DNA of 64,000 bases from DASZCR01 sp964246705 (GCA_964246705.1 CAXTRQ010000001.1:81872-145871); one strand, 5' to 3'; positions 43,762-54,026 are shown, counted from the stretch's first letter. Numbers and translations: made by a program. Notes: generated by a model not told the origin, from the sequence alone.

Positions 43762-45228
43762 ATGAGCACAGCAATCGAGAACAGGATTTGGAACAACATT
43801 TTAGACGCGGTCGAAAAGCGTCTTAATCGTCAAAGCTTCGAGACGTGGATTCGTCCGATACGCTTCGAGGGCTGCGACGAAATAGAGCATGTCCTGCATC
43901 TGCGTGCGCCGAATCAAGTAGTCAAAGATTGGGTCAGTACCAACTATTCCGATGTTCTCGATGCTTCGCTGGAAGAATTGAGCTTGTCTTCTTATCATGT
44001 AGATTGGACGGTTGAAGCGGAAAACCAGTCCGCAAAATCAATTGATACGGAGGAAGATCAAGCAGATGGTGCTTTCGGCATGAATGAAAACTCGCATACG
44101 AAGTCAGAAAAGGATAAAACGTCGAGTTTGTTGTCGCTTCTGGATGCCGCAGAGTCCGACGGATTGACGCCGGGCGCAACTACTTTCGTGGATATTGAGC
44201 CGCTTGAATACTCGCTCAACCCGAAATGCTCCTTCCAAACCTTTGTGGTCGGCTCATGCAACCAATTTGCACATGCTGCGGCACTCGCCGTCGCCGAAGC
44301 GCCCGGTAAAACATACAATCCGCTCTACATCTACGGCGGTGTGGGTCTCGGCAAAACCCATCTGATGCATGCCATCGGTCATTCGATTAAAGAGCGCAAC
44401 CGATACCTGCGCCTCTCCTATATCTCGGCAGAGAAGTTTATGAATGAACTGATTAACGCCATCCGCTACGATAAAACCCAAACTTTTCGTGAGAAATATC
44501 GCTCGATAGATGTGCTTTTGATGGACGACATCCAATTTATGGCCGGTAAAGAGCGCACGCAGGAAGAGTTTTTTCACACTTTTAATGCGCTCTACGACGG
44601 GCAAAAGCAGATTGTTATGACATCGGATTGCCCGCCACGCGAGATTCCGACGTTGGAAGAGCGGCTGCACTCACGTTTCGAGTGGGGATTGATTGCAGAC
44701 ATGGAGCCGCCCGACCTCGAAACAAAAGTGGCGATTCTCAAACGCAAAGCCGATCTGGACGGCGTTCAACTTCCGGACGATGTCGCTTTCTTTATCGCCA
44801 GCAAAGTTAAGAGTAACATCCGCGAACTCGAAGGGTCACTCGTCCGTCTGGTTGCCATCTCGTCCTTGCGCGGTCTCCCCATCTCCAAAATGCTCGCGCA
44901 GGATGCGATTCGCAACATCGCCGAAGACGACCAGCCTGCCGGAATCACCATGGAACAAATTCAAAAAGCGGTGGCGACGCATTACCGTCTGCGCGTAGAC
45001 GATTTGAAATCGAAGAACAACGCGCGACAAATTGCCGTCCCCAGACAGGTCGCCATGTACCTCTGCAAGCGCCTGACCAAACATAGCTTTCCGGAGATTG
45101 GACGCGAGTTCGGAGGCAAGCATCACACGACCGTTATTCACTCTGTCGAGAAGATCGAAGGGCTAGTTTCCAAGGATCAAAATTTCCACAGGGTCGTGAG
45201 TGACCTTATGGATAATCTTTGCAAGTAG
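43762..45228 (+). CDS. dnaA: Chromosomal replication initiator DnaA
   Basis: The protein has 488 residues. Domain I is at the N-terminus (ILDAVEKRLNRQSFETWIRPI), domain II is an acidic linker (about 90-140), domain III has Walker A GGVGLGKTHLMHAIGH, Walker B VLLMDDIQFMAGKERTQEEFFHTFNAL and the arginine-finger region, and domain IV has the DnaA signature FPEIGREFGGKHHTTVIHSVEKI. It binds the boxes on both sides of its own gene to open the origin. Confidence 0.98.
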   Translation: MSTAIENRIWNNILDAVEKRLNRQSFETWIRPIRFEGCDEIEHVLHLRAPNQVVKDWVSTNYSDVLDASLEELSLSSYHVDWTVEAENQSAKSIDTEEDQADGAFGMNENSHTKSEKDKTSSLLSLLDAAESDGLTPGATTFVDIEPLEYSLNPKCSFQTFVVGSCNQFAHAAALAVAEAPGKTYNPLYIYGGVGLGKTHLMHAIGHSIKERNRYLRLSYISAEKFMNELINAIRYDKTQTFREKYRSIDVLLMDDIQFMAGKERTQEEFFHTFNALYDGQKQIVMTSDCPPREIPTLEERLHSRFEWGLIADMEPPDLETKVAILKRKADLDGVQLPDDVAFFIASKVKSNIRELEGSLVRLVAISSLRGLPISKMLAQDAIRNIAEDDQPAGITMEQIQKAVATHYRLRVDDLKSKNNARQIAVPRQVAMYLCKRLTKHSFPEIGREFGGKHHTTVIHSVEKIEGLVSKDQNFHRVVSDLMDNLCK

Positions 45229-45251
45229 TTAGCGAGATTTCGACGTTAAAG

Positions 45252-45499
45252 TTTTCCACAGCCGTGTTTTCAGTTAAGTTCTTTTAATACCTATATTTAA
45301 CTTCGAGTTTTCCACATTTCCACAGGCAATGCAATAAATGGGGCTGTGGAAATGTGGAAAACTTTTGTGAAAACAACTTTTCCCACAGGCGGGCTAAGAT
45401 TTCCACAGCGATTTCCACAGGGGTTGTGGAAAACAACTCTTTTAGCTACAACAATAAAGTGACTTTTCCACATTTCCACAGGCCCTACTACTACTACTA
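45252..45499. other. Replication origin oriC with basal unwinding system
   Basis: The dnaA-dnaN spacer holds ten DnaA-box-like 9-mers of the types TTTTCCACA, ATTTCCACA and their complements: 45252, 45308, 45316, 45345 (reverse), 45353 (reverse), 45399, 45411, 45425 (reverse), 45464 and 45472. The last two boxes run directly into GGCC (45481-45484) and five CTA trinucleotides (45485-45499), then an AT-rich stretch to about 45550. Boxes, GC spacer, trinucleotide repeat and AT-rich DNA in this order match the basal origin unwinding system (DnaA-trios) known from Bacillus subtilis. Confidence 0.88.
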
Positions 45500-45612
45500 G
45501 ATATAAATACAAGGTATTAAATTAGTATAAGAAGTAAAAGGCAAAGCGAATTTTTAGCAGTAGAAATGGTTTAGAATCTGCTTAAGTCATCATCTCTTAG
45601 AGGAGTCTATCA

Positions 45613-46728
45613 ATGGAATTCAGTATCCACAAAAGTGCTCTCCAGAAGGAACTCGGCTTTGTTCAGGGCACGGTCGAAAAGAAGAACACCATTCCTGTTC
45701 TTTCAAATATTCTCATCGAGTCGGTTGGCGAGAACGCGATTCGCTTCATCGGAACCGATCTGGACGTAACGCTTCGTTGCGAGGCCGAAGCCGAAATTAA
45801 AATCCCCGGCTCGATGTGCGTCGGGGCGCGCAAGCTGTTCGAGATTGCGCGCGTGCTACCGGACGCGACGGTTAATTTTCGCAAAGAGGAGAACAACTGG
45901 GCGACAGTCAAATGCGAACGCTCGAACTTTCGCATCGCGGGTGTCGAGCGCGAAAGCTTTCCGGATGTCCCGACTTTCAAAACCTCTGCGGTAAAATTGC
46001 CCGCCAGTATTTTTAAAACCTTGATTGACCGGACGATTTTTGCCATCACGCTGGAAGAGTCTCGATACACGCTCTCCGGCGCGAAATTTATGCTCGGAAA
46101 ATCCGGCGCGCGGATGGTCACGACGGACGGTCATCGTCTGGCCTACATCGAGCGACAGGAGTTAGGCGAATACACGCCCAAAGAAGAGTTGGACGTTCTC
46201 ATTCCGCGCAAAACGCTCTCTGAGTTAACGAGACTGATGGCCGCCGCCTCGGAAGGCGACATCGGACTCGGCGCAGACGAAAACCACATCTACTTTGAAG
46301 TCGGCCCCAGACTTTTGATTTCCCGCACGCTCGCCGGTCAATTCCCGAATTACGAAATGGTTATGCCCAAGGGCAACGACAAGAGAGCCGAATTTGACGC
46401 TCCCTCGCTCGGTCAAGCTATCCGCCGCGTTGCGCTGATGGCCGACGACCGTTCGCACGCCATTCGCTTCCAACTCCTTCCCAGCAATCTGCACATCAGT
46501 TCACAAACCGCCGAAGAGGGTGAGGCACGCGAGACGGTTGCAACCGAGTACACCGGAGAGGAAACCGAAATCGGATTCAATGCCGCCTACTTGCAAGATT
46601 TTCTCAACGTCGTCAACGACGGCTCCGTGGCCTTTGAGTTCAAGGACGCCAATTCGCAGGCGCAACTGCGCCCCACCTCCGATGACGGTTACGACTATCG
46701 CTACGTGGTGATGCCGATGCGCCTCTGA
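45613..46728 (+). CDS. dnaN: DNA polymerase III beta sliding clamp
   Basis: The protein has 371 residues, typical. It starts MEFSIHKSALQKELGFVQGTVEKKNTIPVL and ends YRYVVMPMRL, both conserved. GAGGAG precedes the ATG. It follows dnaA and the origin spacer. recF, normally next, is displaced about 8.9 kb by a restriction-modification island. Confidence 0.98.
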   Translation: MEFSIHKSALQKELGFVQGTVEKKNTIPVLSNILIESVGENAIRFIGTDLDVTLRCEAEAEIKIPGSMCVGARKLFEIARVLPDATVNFRKEENNWATVKCERSNFRIAGVERESFPDVPTFKTSAVKLPASIFKTLIDRTIFAITLEESRYTLSGAKFMLGKSGARMVTTDGHRLAYIERQELGEYTPKEELDVLIPRKTLSELTRLMAAASEGDIGLGADENHIYFEVGPRLLISRTLAGQFPNYEMVMPKGNDKRAEFDAPSLGQAIRRVALMADDRSHAIRFQLLPSNLHISSQTAEEGEARETVATEYTGEETEIGFNAAYLQDFLNVVNDGSVAFEFKDANSQAQLRPTSDDGYDYRYVVMPMRL

Positions 46729-46810
46729 AGAGAGCCGAAAATGTGAGAAATTTATGTGCCGTTCAATTAGCTCGAAATCAGTTCATCCTGATTTGTGTAA
46801 GCACACCGTC

Positions 46811-47548
46811 TTAAAACGCAAAGCGTAAACCCTCGCGTCGTAAACGCTCCCGGCGATCTTTGTAGTCTGGAACTAATATTCGTAATAGCTTCCAGAAGGC
46901 GGGAGAGTGGTCGTGGTGTATTAGGTGGCAGAGTTCATGTGCAACTATGTAATCAACGAGAGTGATGGGAGCCATGATAATGCGCCAGTTTATTCTAATT
47001 CTCCCTAAACTATCACAACTAGCCCACCGTTTTCGCTGACTACGGATGATGATGGGAGGCGTCGCGATCCCCAGCCGCGTCGCTAGAATTTCTACTCTTT
47101 CGTTAAATCGTTTTTCGGCATGCTCTTTATACCACCGGGATAATTCCTTGCTTATGATTTCATTACGTTTTTTTTTGCCGAGTTGTGCATCTACTACAAC
47201 CTGAAATCTTCCATGCAGCAAACGTATAGATACCTTTGACGTATTTTGAGGCCGTACCTTCAATCGGTAATTGCGACCAAGATACGAAAACGACTCACCA
47301 CTAACGAATTCCTTAACTGGTTTTTCACTACCGTTTTCCCCTAACGAACGAAGCTTCTCTGCAATCCAACGCCCCTTGTTCTTAACGGCAAGTTTTATTT
47401 CTTCAGTTTGAAGTCCGATAGGAGCAGTCACCAGAACAGTCCCATCAGGAGCAACGGAGATGTTTATGCTTTTTCTGCGACTGCTATGGCATAACTGGAA
47501 TGGAATGTGAGTAGACCCGTACTGGATTGAGGTTCTTAGTGACTGCAT
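46811..47548 (-). CDS. YgjP/WLM-type zinc metallopeptidase-like protein
   Basis: The protein has 245 residues. The zinc motif is IVAHELCHLIHHDHSPAFW (HExxH with a further His), followed by the basic RRERLRREG end. This is the YgjP-like DUF45 family, which is very often encoded with type I restriction enzymes. Its ATG overlaps the hsdR stop by one base, so it is the last gene of the restriction operon. A role in DNA-protein crosslink or damage processing is suspected from relatives such as SprT but unproven. Confidence 0.85.
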   Translation of the reverse strand: MQSLRTSIQYGSTHIPFQLCHSSRRKSINISVAPDGTVLVTAPIGLQTEEIKLAVKNKGRWIAEKLRSLGENGSEKPVKEFVSGESFSYLGRNYRLKVRPQNTSKVSIRLLHGRFQVVVDAQLGKKKRNEIISKELSRWYKEHAEKRFNERVEILATRLGIATPPIIIRSQRKRWASCDSLGRIRINWRIIMAPITLVDYIVAHELCHLIHHDHSPAFWKLLRILVPDYKDRRERLRREGLRFAF

Positions 47549-50500
47549 TATTTTGCTAACCGAGCACGGGCCAAATCTATAATTCTGGCTGTTAGTGCCT
47601 CGATGCGATCACCGTCGTAACCAGCCGAACGGAGATAGCGTTTTATCTGTCGTCTCATTTCCCTTTGAACATCATCCTTTTGAGTCCAGTCAATTACCGC
47701 AAGCTCTTCTATCACCACAAGGATTTCATTTGACAATGCCTTGCGAATTTCGATTCTTTGTTCCTCATTCGGAGGTACATCAAAAGCGTCTGAGTTTTCG
47801 TCCTTATCCTCTCCGGTAAAAAGGTTGTAGATTGCTAGGCTGTCTTCAGAAAGACCTAGCTCCTCAGCTTCCTTTTGAACATTACGCATTTCTTCAGTCA
47901 TGGCTTGGAGCCGTCGAATAGTTTCGATGGCTTCAAGACGGCTTTGGCGTCTTTCTTCAATAATCTCTTGTAAGCGTTCTGATATGCGTTGATAGAAAAC
48001 CGGGTCTTGGGCAAGGCGGATACTGATTTCGTGTTTTATAGCGTGCTCCATTTCGCTGGCCTGAGCTTCTGGAGATTTCAGCTTGGCAACTTCTTCATCG
48101 AATCGCTTCGAGAAAATTGAAACAGGTTCAATTAGTCGGGTGATTCCCTCGCTTTGAATATGTTCTTCAATAATCTTCTTAACCTTGGCTCCATAGTTAG
48201 AAATGTCTATATCAGGGTCACGAAAACGAGCACGGGCGACAGCTCGAAGTTTGCCCAACCACCGCAAATCTTCCAGATAAGCAAGAGCCGTTGGGTCAGG
48301 TAAAACCATATCCATGCTTTGTGCAAACTTCTTGAAGGCATCCTCGAAATCGGCGCGACGGTCTTCGGGTTCAAGAATCCTAAGACAAGCTTCCAGATCG
48401 CCTCGATTGACGTTTGCGAAGAAACGCATTACTTGATGATGACGGTGTTCTAAGCGCGGTAGCTCATCGTTCTTACGTAGCAATACACCTTGCACGTCCT
48501 GAGGTTCAAAGATTGACAGTGAATCTTGCAAATACGCGGAGACCCCCCAGTAATCTACGATCAAGCCATATGTTTTTCCTTCCGCTGTTCGGTTCACGCG
48601 GGCGATAGCTTGAAGCAGCACATGCTCTCTGAGCGGACTGTCGAGATACATTACTTGCTCAACCGGCGCGTCAAATCCAGTGAGTAACATGTCGCACACG
48701 ACAAGTATCACTAGGGGATCAACTTTATTCTTAAATCGCTCAATGTAAGATGATTGTTGTTCTTTTGAGAGGTGGTATTTGGCGAGCCGCTGCGGGTCGT
48801 TATAGCTGCTTGACATAATCAAGACGGCGGGCGGGGCACCGATCTTTTCAAGCATCTCCATGTAAGTTACAGCCGCATCACGAGTGCAAGCCACAATCTG
48901 GGCTTTAAATCCATTAGGCTGAATATATTTCTCGAAATGATCTACGAGATCGAGACAGATACGTTCAATCCTCTTTGGTGCTCCTGCAATAGCATCTACA
49001 GTGGCGAACTTATTTCTTGTCGCCGTAAGCTCCCTCTTGTCTAAATCATCGAAGGCTCTCTCGAAAACAGCATCGAGCGTATCCCCTTCGACCCGCAGTT
49101 CTGGGAGACGGCTCTCATAGAAGATGGGCACCGTCGCTCCATCATTGACGGCCTGTTGAATTGTGTATTTATGAATGTAAGAACCGAAAACTCTGGGCGT
49201 TGAGCGGTCGTTCTTCTCAATCGGCGTCCCGGTGAAACCAAGGAAGCAGGCGTTGGGAAGTGCCGCACGCATTTTGGCGGCTAACGCTTTGTATTGGGTG
49301 CGATGAGCCTCATCAACGAGGGCGAAGATGTTAGCAGCAGAAGATAGAATTGAACGCTGGCCGATTGAGGCATCCTGAAATTTTTGGATGGTTGTTGTAA
49401 TCGTCAGACCCGTGCCTGCTGTTAAAAGCTGCCGGAGATGACGTGCGCTCTTGGCGCGCTGTGGATTAGGAAAGCCACCACGCTCGAAGTTTTGATGTAT
49501 CTGGCGGTCGAGGTCTGTACGGTCTGTGACAATGAGGATTGTCGGATTTTCCAAAGCCGCCAGCCGCCGCAGCTTCACGGCCAGCCAAAGCATCGTGAGC
49601 GATTTACCGGAACCCTGCGTATGCCAGACGATGCCACCGCGTTCTGAAGGATTGACTGCCGTGCGGATGCGATGCAATGCACGGTTGACCGCGATGAACT
49701 GTTGATAGCGGGCGATCTTCTTGATCGTCCGTCCGCCTTCTACTTCAAAGGTAATGAAGTTGGCGGTCAGATCGAGCAACGACTCAGGGGACAGGGCGCT
49801 CGCAATCAATATGTCTTGCGGCGTAGGCTTCTCAATGCGGAAATCAGAGCGAGAGATGATTAACTCTCCGTCCTGCATTCTCCATCTATCGTTAAGAGGG
49901 TACGGCTCGCGCCATTCGCCAAAATGACGTGCGGGCGTGAGAACAGTCCCTAGACGAGCGCCAGCCGAGCCAGCCGCAGCAACGAGGGACTGTACGGTCT
50001 CAAACGCGCGCGGCACGCCCTGATTATCATAAGTTGAATCAGCCCGCGCCACAGTGCCGCGGATCGCGTTCATGAGGTTGGCCTCCTGATAGCGGCCAAG
50101 CGACTTCATAGCCTCTTCAACCCACTTCTCTCCGAGCGTAGGAGATTTGCACTCGATGATGGCTAGAGGAAGCCCATTGACGAAACAGACGACATCGAGA
50201 ACAAGAGGGGGGGCTGCTTCAGAATCTTTGAGACGGCGGACAGGAAATTGCCGCGTCACGATGAACTCGTTGTTGTCAGTATTTTTGAAGTCAATGAAAT
50301 GAACATCACGTCCCAACTTGCCGCGACCATCGCCTAAGTCCTGCTCAAGCGAAAGCGTGTGGACGAGCATGCGGTGGGTTTTCTCGTTCGCGTCAATCAG
50401 ACCGGTGGACTGGATGTTGGTGATGGCGCGGATGGCCTTGCGGACATTATCTTCTGAAAGCCATGGATTGAGTCTCCGAATCGCGGCTTCGAGGCGACTT

Positions 50501-50649
50501 GCTAAGACAACTTCTTTCGATCCCTCTCGATCATCTTCAAGTTGTGCCGATGGAATAAAAGCCCAACCTAAAGCACGGAGTAAGTCTATGGCTGGCGTTT
50601 CTGACAGGGTATCTTCATCCCATTTTGATGTGGTTGCTGTTAACGCCAT
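47548..50649 (-). CDS. hsdR: Type I restriction enzyme R subunit
   Basis: The protein has 1033 residues. The N-terminal PD-(D/E)xK nuclease has VLDVVCFVNGLPLAIIECKSP. The helicase motor has motif I HTQGSGKSLTMLW, motif II LVDEAHRTQYK, motif III GFTGTPIEK and later motifs (DMLLTGFDAPVEQVMYLDSPLREHVLLQAIARVNRT). A helical C-terminal region binds the methylase. It translocates DNA and cuts unmethylated DNA. It overlaps hsdS by ten bases. Confidence 0.97.
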   Translation of the reverse strand: MALTATTSKWDEDTLSETPAIDLLRALGWAFIPSAQLEDDREGSKEVVLASRLEAAIRRLNPWLSEDNVRKAIRAITNIQSTGLIDANEKTHRMLVHTLSLEQDLGDGRGKLGRDVHFIDFKNTDNNEFIVTRQFPVRRLKDSEAAPPLVLDVVCFVNGLPLAIIECKSPTLGEKWVEEAMKSLGRYQEANLMNAIRGTVARADSTYDNQGVPRAFETVQSLVAAAGSAGARLGTVLTPARHFGEWREPYPLNDRWRMQDGELIISRSDFRIEKPTPQDILIASALSPESLLDLTANFITFEVEGGRTIKKIARYQQFIAVNRALHRIRTAVNPSERGGIVWHTQGSGKSLTMLWLAVKLRRLAALENPTILIVTDRTDLDRQIHQNFERGGFPNPQRAKSARHLRQLLTAGTGLTITTTIQKFQDASIGQRSILSSAANIFALVDEAHRTQYKALAAKMRAALPNACFLGFTGTPIEKNDRSTPRVFGSYIHKYTIQQAVNDGATVPIFYESRLPELRVEGDTLDAVFERAFDDLDKRELTATRNKFATVDAIAGAPKRIERICLDLVDHFEKYIQPNGFKAQIVACTRDAAVTYMEMLEKIGAPPAVLIMSSSYNDPQRLAKYHLSKEQQSSYIERFKNKVDPLVILVVCDMLLTGFDAPVEQVMYLDSPLREHVLLQAIARVNRTAEGKTYGLIVDYWGVSAYLQDSLSIFEPQDVQGVLLRKNDELPRLEHRHHQVMRFFANVNRGDLEACLRILEPEDRRADFEDAFKKFAQSMDMVLPDPTALAYLEDLRWLGKLRAVARARFRDPDIDISNYGAKVKKIIEEHIQSEGITRLIEPVSIFSKRFDEEVAKLKSPEAQASEMEHAIKHEISIRLAQDPVFYQRISERLQEIIEERRQSRLEAIETIRRLQAMTEEMRNVQKEAEELGLSEDSLAIYNLFTGEDKDENSDAFDVPPNEEQRIEIRKALSNEILVVIEELAVIDWTQKDDVQREMRRQIKRYLRSAGYDGDRIEALTARIIDLARARLAK

Positions 50650-51899
50650 ATCACTAGCGCATCCGTAAGCACTCGCCTCAACTCATATCTACGACGGATA
50701 ACTTCTTGAGTCTCACTTTCAAGGCAGTTAATAGAATAAATAGCTTCAGCGATTCGATGTTGTTCTGAAATTGGCGGAACAGGAACTATTATTCGTTGCA
50801 GTGCCATTTGAGATATATTCTTTTGTCCGCTGGAACCACCCCAAAGCACCTTAATTTGAGCACGTCCAACTTCTGAATCTAGTAGCATTGGCAGAAGACG
50901 AGCATCAATTCTATTAACTTTTGGTATAAGTCGCAGCGTCTTATCCGAAATCATAAGTCTCGGGCGAGTGTTCTTCACATACACAGCCCTGCCAACTAAA
51001 TCGGCGGCTCCGTTTGCGCGAACTACAAGAACATCTCCGGCTTGAACTTCGAGAGTTGGTATAGGAGACATAGTAGAAGGAATAACTTTGTTCTCTTCTG
51101 GTAAAAACTGTCCGGAGCTAATAGCACTAACTTTAAGAACCCCCCATTCATCCAGTTCAGCAGGGTGACCCTCACACTTTGGACTTTTGCCAGCCTCAAT
51201 ATTAATAAGAAGTTCGCCTAGTCTGCATACTTCCCACGCTTCAGGAATCGTCCCAATAGGTGAATTCTTGAAGTGTGTATGCTGTTTCGGAATGCCACGC
51301 GTGAGAAGTTGATTAGACAATGCCTTTGTAAATTCGCGCGTTCGAGCGAGAACATCTTCGTCAGCTTGAATTGCTTCATTAGCGGCTCGCAGGGAATTTA
51401 TAATTGCTTCCTGCTCTTCGATAGATGGTAACGAAATATACCAAGATAAAAATTGATCTTCTTTCCAACGATTCCGGCTAACATTGGTTGTTCCTGTGCT
51501 CTGATGGTTGATTCGTTCCCAAACTTGTGGGCGAGAAAAATAATGGTATAGAAATTCAGCCGTTATTGATTCAGGTCTGACACGAAAGACAGGGAACTCA
51601 CCCGACACATACCCGCCCGCGTGACCATTCATAACAACGGCAAATGAACCCTTCCATGCAAACAGTCGGTTATAAAGAAAGTCTCCTGTTTCAACTCGGT
51701 TAAGAGATTTAGCTGCAATCTTCTTCCCAAGCTTACGCTCGCGCTCGAAGACTCCTTCGGCATACCACTTCACGCCCAGAAGTCTATATTCACGATCTGC
51801 TTCTATCTGCTCGAAGCGGTTCACCTGCTCAAGCACATCTCCGAGTCGCACACGCCGCCAATCATGTTTTGAACTAGACGCCATAGCCCATTGACTCAA
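50640..51899 (-). CDS. hsdS: Type I restriction enzyme S subunit
   Basis: The protein has 419 residues with two target-recognition domains separated by a helical conserved region (SIEEQEAIINSLRAANEAI; second copy PPISEQHRIAEAIYSINCLE). WRRVRLGDVLEQVNRFE and WEVCRLGELLINIEAG begin the two TRDs. It determines the two halves of the bipartite recognition site. It overlaps hsdM by 26 bases; the internal ATG at 51884 is an alternative start. Confidence 0.94.
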   Translation of the reverse strand: MSQWAMASSSKHDWRRVRLGDVLEQVNRFEQIEADREYRLLGVKWYAEGVFERERKLGKKIAAKSLNRVETGDFLYNRLFAWKGSFAVVMNGHAGGYVSGEFPVFRVRPESITAEFLYHYFSRPQVWERINHQSTGTTNVSRNRWKEDQFLSWYISLPSIEEQEAIINSLRAANEAIQADEDVLARTREFTKALSNQLLTRGIPKQHTHFKNSPIGTIPEAWEVCRLGELLINIEAGKSPKCEGHPAELDEWGVLKVSAISSGQFLPEENKVIPSTMSPIPTLEVQAGDVLVVRANGAADLVGRAVYVKNTRPRLMISDKTLRLIPKVNRIDARLLPMLLDSEVGRAQIKVLWGGSSGQKNISQMALQRIIVPVPPISEQHRIAEAIYSINCLESETQEVIRRRYELRRVLTDALVIWR

Positions 51900-53376
51900 G
51901 TAGTGTATTCATTCTCTCTTCAGCCGCGTTGCGCCGCTGCTCCGCTGCGCGCAAAGCTAGAAGCGTCTCGCGGACATCTGGAATCTCTTCCTCTTCGACA
52001 ACATCCACATAGCGCGGAATATTTAAATTGAAATCGTTAGCTTTGATCTCTTCTAATGCTACCACGCGGCAAAATCTCTCTTCGTCCTGAAAGGTGCGAT
52101 AAGCCTCCACGAAGTGTTCGATATCTTGCGGGCGCAGCCTGTTTTGATTCGGCGCGGCTTCAAAAGCACCCGGCGCATAAATGAAAAGAACTCTCCCTCT
52201 GCGCTCTTCTGACTTAGCACGGTTGAGAATCAAAATAGCAGCCGGAATACCTGTCCCATAAAAGAGATTTGCGGGCAGTCCAATCACGGCTTCAACCAAA
52301 TCTTTTTGAAGCAGTTCGCCGCGGATTCTCCCTTCCGCCGCCCCACGGAAGAGAACTCCGTGAGGCATCACGACGCCTAGTTTACCTTCACTATTAAGAG
52401 TCGTAACCATGTGTTGAAGAAAAGCCATGTCGCCTCTCTTATCAGGCGGAAGTCCGTATTCAAAACGCTTGTAACGGTCAGCCGCCGCCGCTTCACGTCC
52501 CCAATGTTCCAGACTGAAAGGCGGGTTGGCGACAACCCTGTCAAAGAGCATCAACTCGCCACGCTCGATCAGCTTCGGGTCACGAATAACGTCGCCCTTT
52601 TCAATACGCGCATCAGGCAGACCGTGAAGCAACAGATTCATCTTGGCTATTGCCCAAGTGCCCAGATTCTTTTCCTGTCCATACAAAGACAGATTGCGAA
52701 TATTGCCGCCGCGATCTTTAACGTACCGCGCGCACTCAATCAACATACCTCCAGAGCCGCAGGTCGGATCGCAAATCCGCATTCCCACTTCAGGCGCGAG
52801 AAGCTTAACGATGAGTTCTGTGACGCCATGCGGCGTGTAAAACTCTCCGCCTTTTTTGCCCGCATCATCCGCGAATTTCTCGATTAGATATTCATAAACA
52901 CGTCCCAGCGCGTCAGGCTCGGGTAAATCGGTATTACGTAAACTGAGTTCCGAGAAATGTATTAGTAGCTTTGAAAGAACGGTATCGCGATTTCTCCCAT
53001 CACCCAGCTTGTGCTCATCGTTGAAATCAATGCCAGCCAATACTCCTTCGAGCGTCGGGTTCTTTTCCTCAAGCTCCTCACATGCTTTGTTAAGTGCTGC
53101 TCCGAGATGGGTCGCGCTCTTACGTAATTGCTCCCAACGTGCGCGCTCTGGCACAAAGAATCTATGCTCATCCGGGTCTTCGTAAGCGAGTCTCTTGTCT
53201 CCTGTTTCCGCCAGAATTCGTTCGGCTTCTTCCTCGAACACATCGGACAGGCGTTTCAGGAACATCAGCGCAAGGATATAGCCCTTGTAATCCGACGAAT
53301 CTATGGAGCCACGCAAGATGTCCGCAGCGCCCCAGATGTGGTTATAGAGTTGACTGGTAGTTGTGATCTTTTTCAA
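51874..53376 (-). CDS. hsdM: Type I restriction enzyme M subunit
   Basis: The protein has 500 residues, typical. It has the N-terminal helical domain (SQLYNHIWGAADILRGSIDSSDYK), GGEFYTPHGV, the SAM-binding motif CDPTCGSGGMLIECARY and the catalytic NPPF (VANPPFSLEHWG) of N6-adenine methyltransferases. It overlaps the half-length S-like gene by four bases upstream. Confidence 0.97.
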   Translation of the reverse strand: MKKITTTSQLYNHIWGAADILRGSIDSSDYKGYILALMFLKRLSDVFEEEAERILAETGDKRLAYEDPDEHRFFVPERARWEQLRKSATHLGAALNKACEELEEKNPTLEGVLAGIDFNDEHKLGDGRNRDTVLSKLLIHFSELSLRNTDLPEPDALGRVYEYLIEKFADDAGKKGGEFYTPHGVTELIVKLLAPEVGMRICDPTCGSGGMLIECARYVKDRGGNIRNLSLYGQEKNLGTWAIAKMNLLLHGLPDARIEKGDVIRDPKLIERGELMLFDRVVANPPFSLEHWGREAAAADRYKRFEYGLPPDKRGDMAFLQHMVTTLNSEGKLGVVMPHGVLFRGAAEGRIRGELLQKDLVEAVIGLPANLFYGTGIPAAILILNRAKSEERRGRVLFIYAPGAFEAAPNQNRLRPQDIEHFVEAYRTFQDEERFCRVVALEEIKANDFNLNIPRYVDVVEEEEIPDVRETLLALRAAEQRRNAAEERMNTLLESMGYGV

Positions 53377-54026
53377 CGGCTTTCTCCACTATCATTTTCG
53401 CTACGTTGTCCACGTAGCCTATCAAGCACGACGCTATACGCGAGCCTCACACGCGCATCTGCAACCTGCAACGCTTCTTCACGCTGAATGTGCGCGAGCT
53501 TGATTAACTCAGCCAGTTCCCTCTGCTCAGACAGAGGTGGCACCGGAACTTCGATTTCACTGAGGTCTCGAATCGAGAGATTAAGAAGACCGGTTCGCAC
53601 AAGTCTTCGCTCGATTATCTGCTGACCCATCGCAGATCCCAGAAAGACCAAAAGAATCTCCGGGCGGAGTCTTTCGCCAAGCTGCACTCCAATTAGATTC
53701 GATGTCAGCACAGCTCCACCCCATCTCTCCGGAACCATCGCCGCTTTGAAACTCGCGCCCTTTGCCGTGACTATCACGTCCTCTGGATTTAGACGATACC
53801 TTTCGACCCGTTTCGCATCGGGGATCATGACTGAAGATAATTGCCAATCTGGGTTGTTGAAGTTCTCCACATCCCTCACATTCACCATCAGTGCCGTCAC
53901 TCCTGCTCTTCCTCTCAGCCGATATGTCGGGTAGCCAGTAAATAGCGTTCCAAGTTCACCGAGCGGCACTAATTCAATGCCTTCACTAAATAGATCCTTC
54001 TCTGAGCTTATAGCTGCCATGTTCAC
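53373..54026 (-). CDS. Half-length type I S-subunit-like protein
   Basis: The protein has 217 residues with a single target-recognition domain (VPLGELGTLFTGYPTYRLRG to NLSIRDLSEIEVPVPPLSEQRELAELIKLAH) and a single conserved helical end. Full S subunits have two of each. Half-size S proteins can dimerise to act as S subunits, so this may give the methylase a second specificity, or be a remnant. It sits upstream of hsdM and overlaps both neighbours by four bases, so it is translated as part of the operon and not an obvious fossil. Confidence 0.85.
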   Translation of the reverse strand: MNMAAISSEKDLFSEGIELVPLGELGTLFTGYPTYRLRGRAGVTALMVNVRDVENFNNPDWQLSSVMIPDAKRVERYRLNPEDVIVTAKGASFKAAMVPERWGGAVLTSNLIGVQLGERLRPEILLVFLGSAMGQQIIERRLVRTGLLNLSIRDLSEIEVPVPPLSEQRELAELIKLAHIQREEALQVADARVRLAYSVVLDRLRGQRSENDSGESR

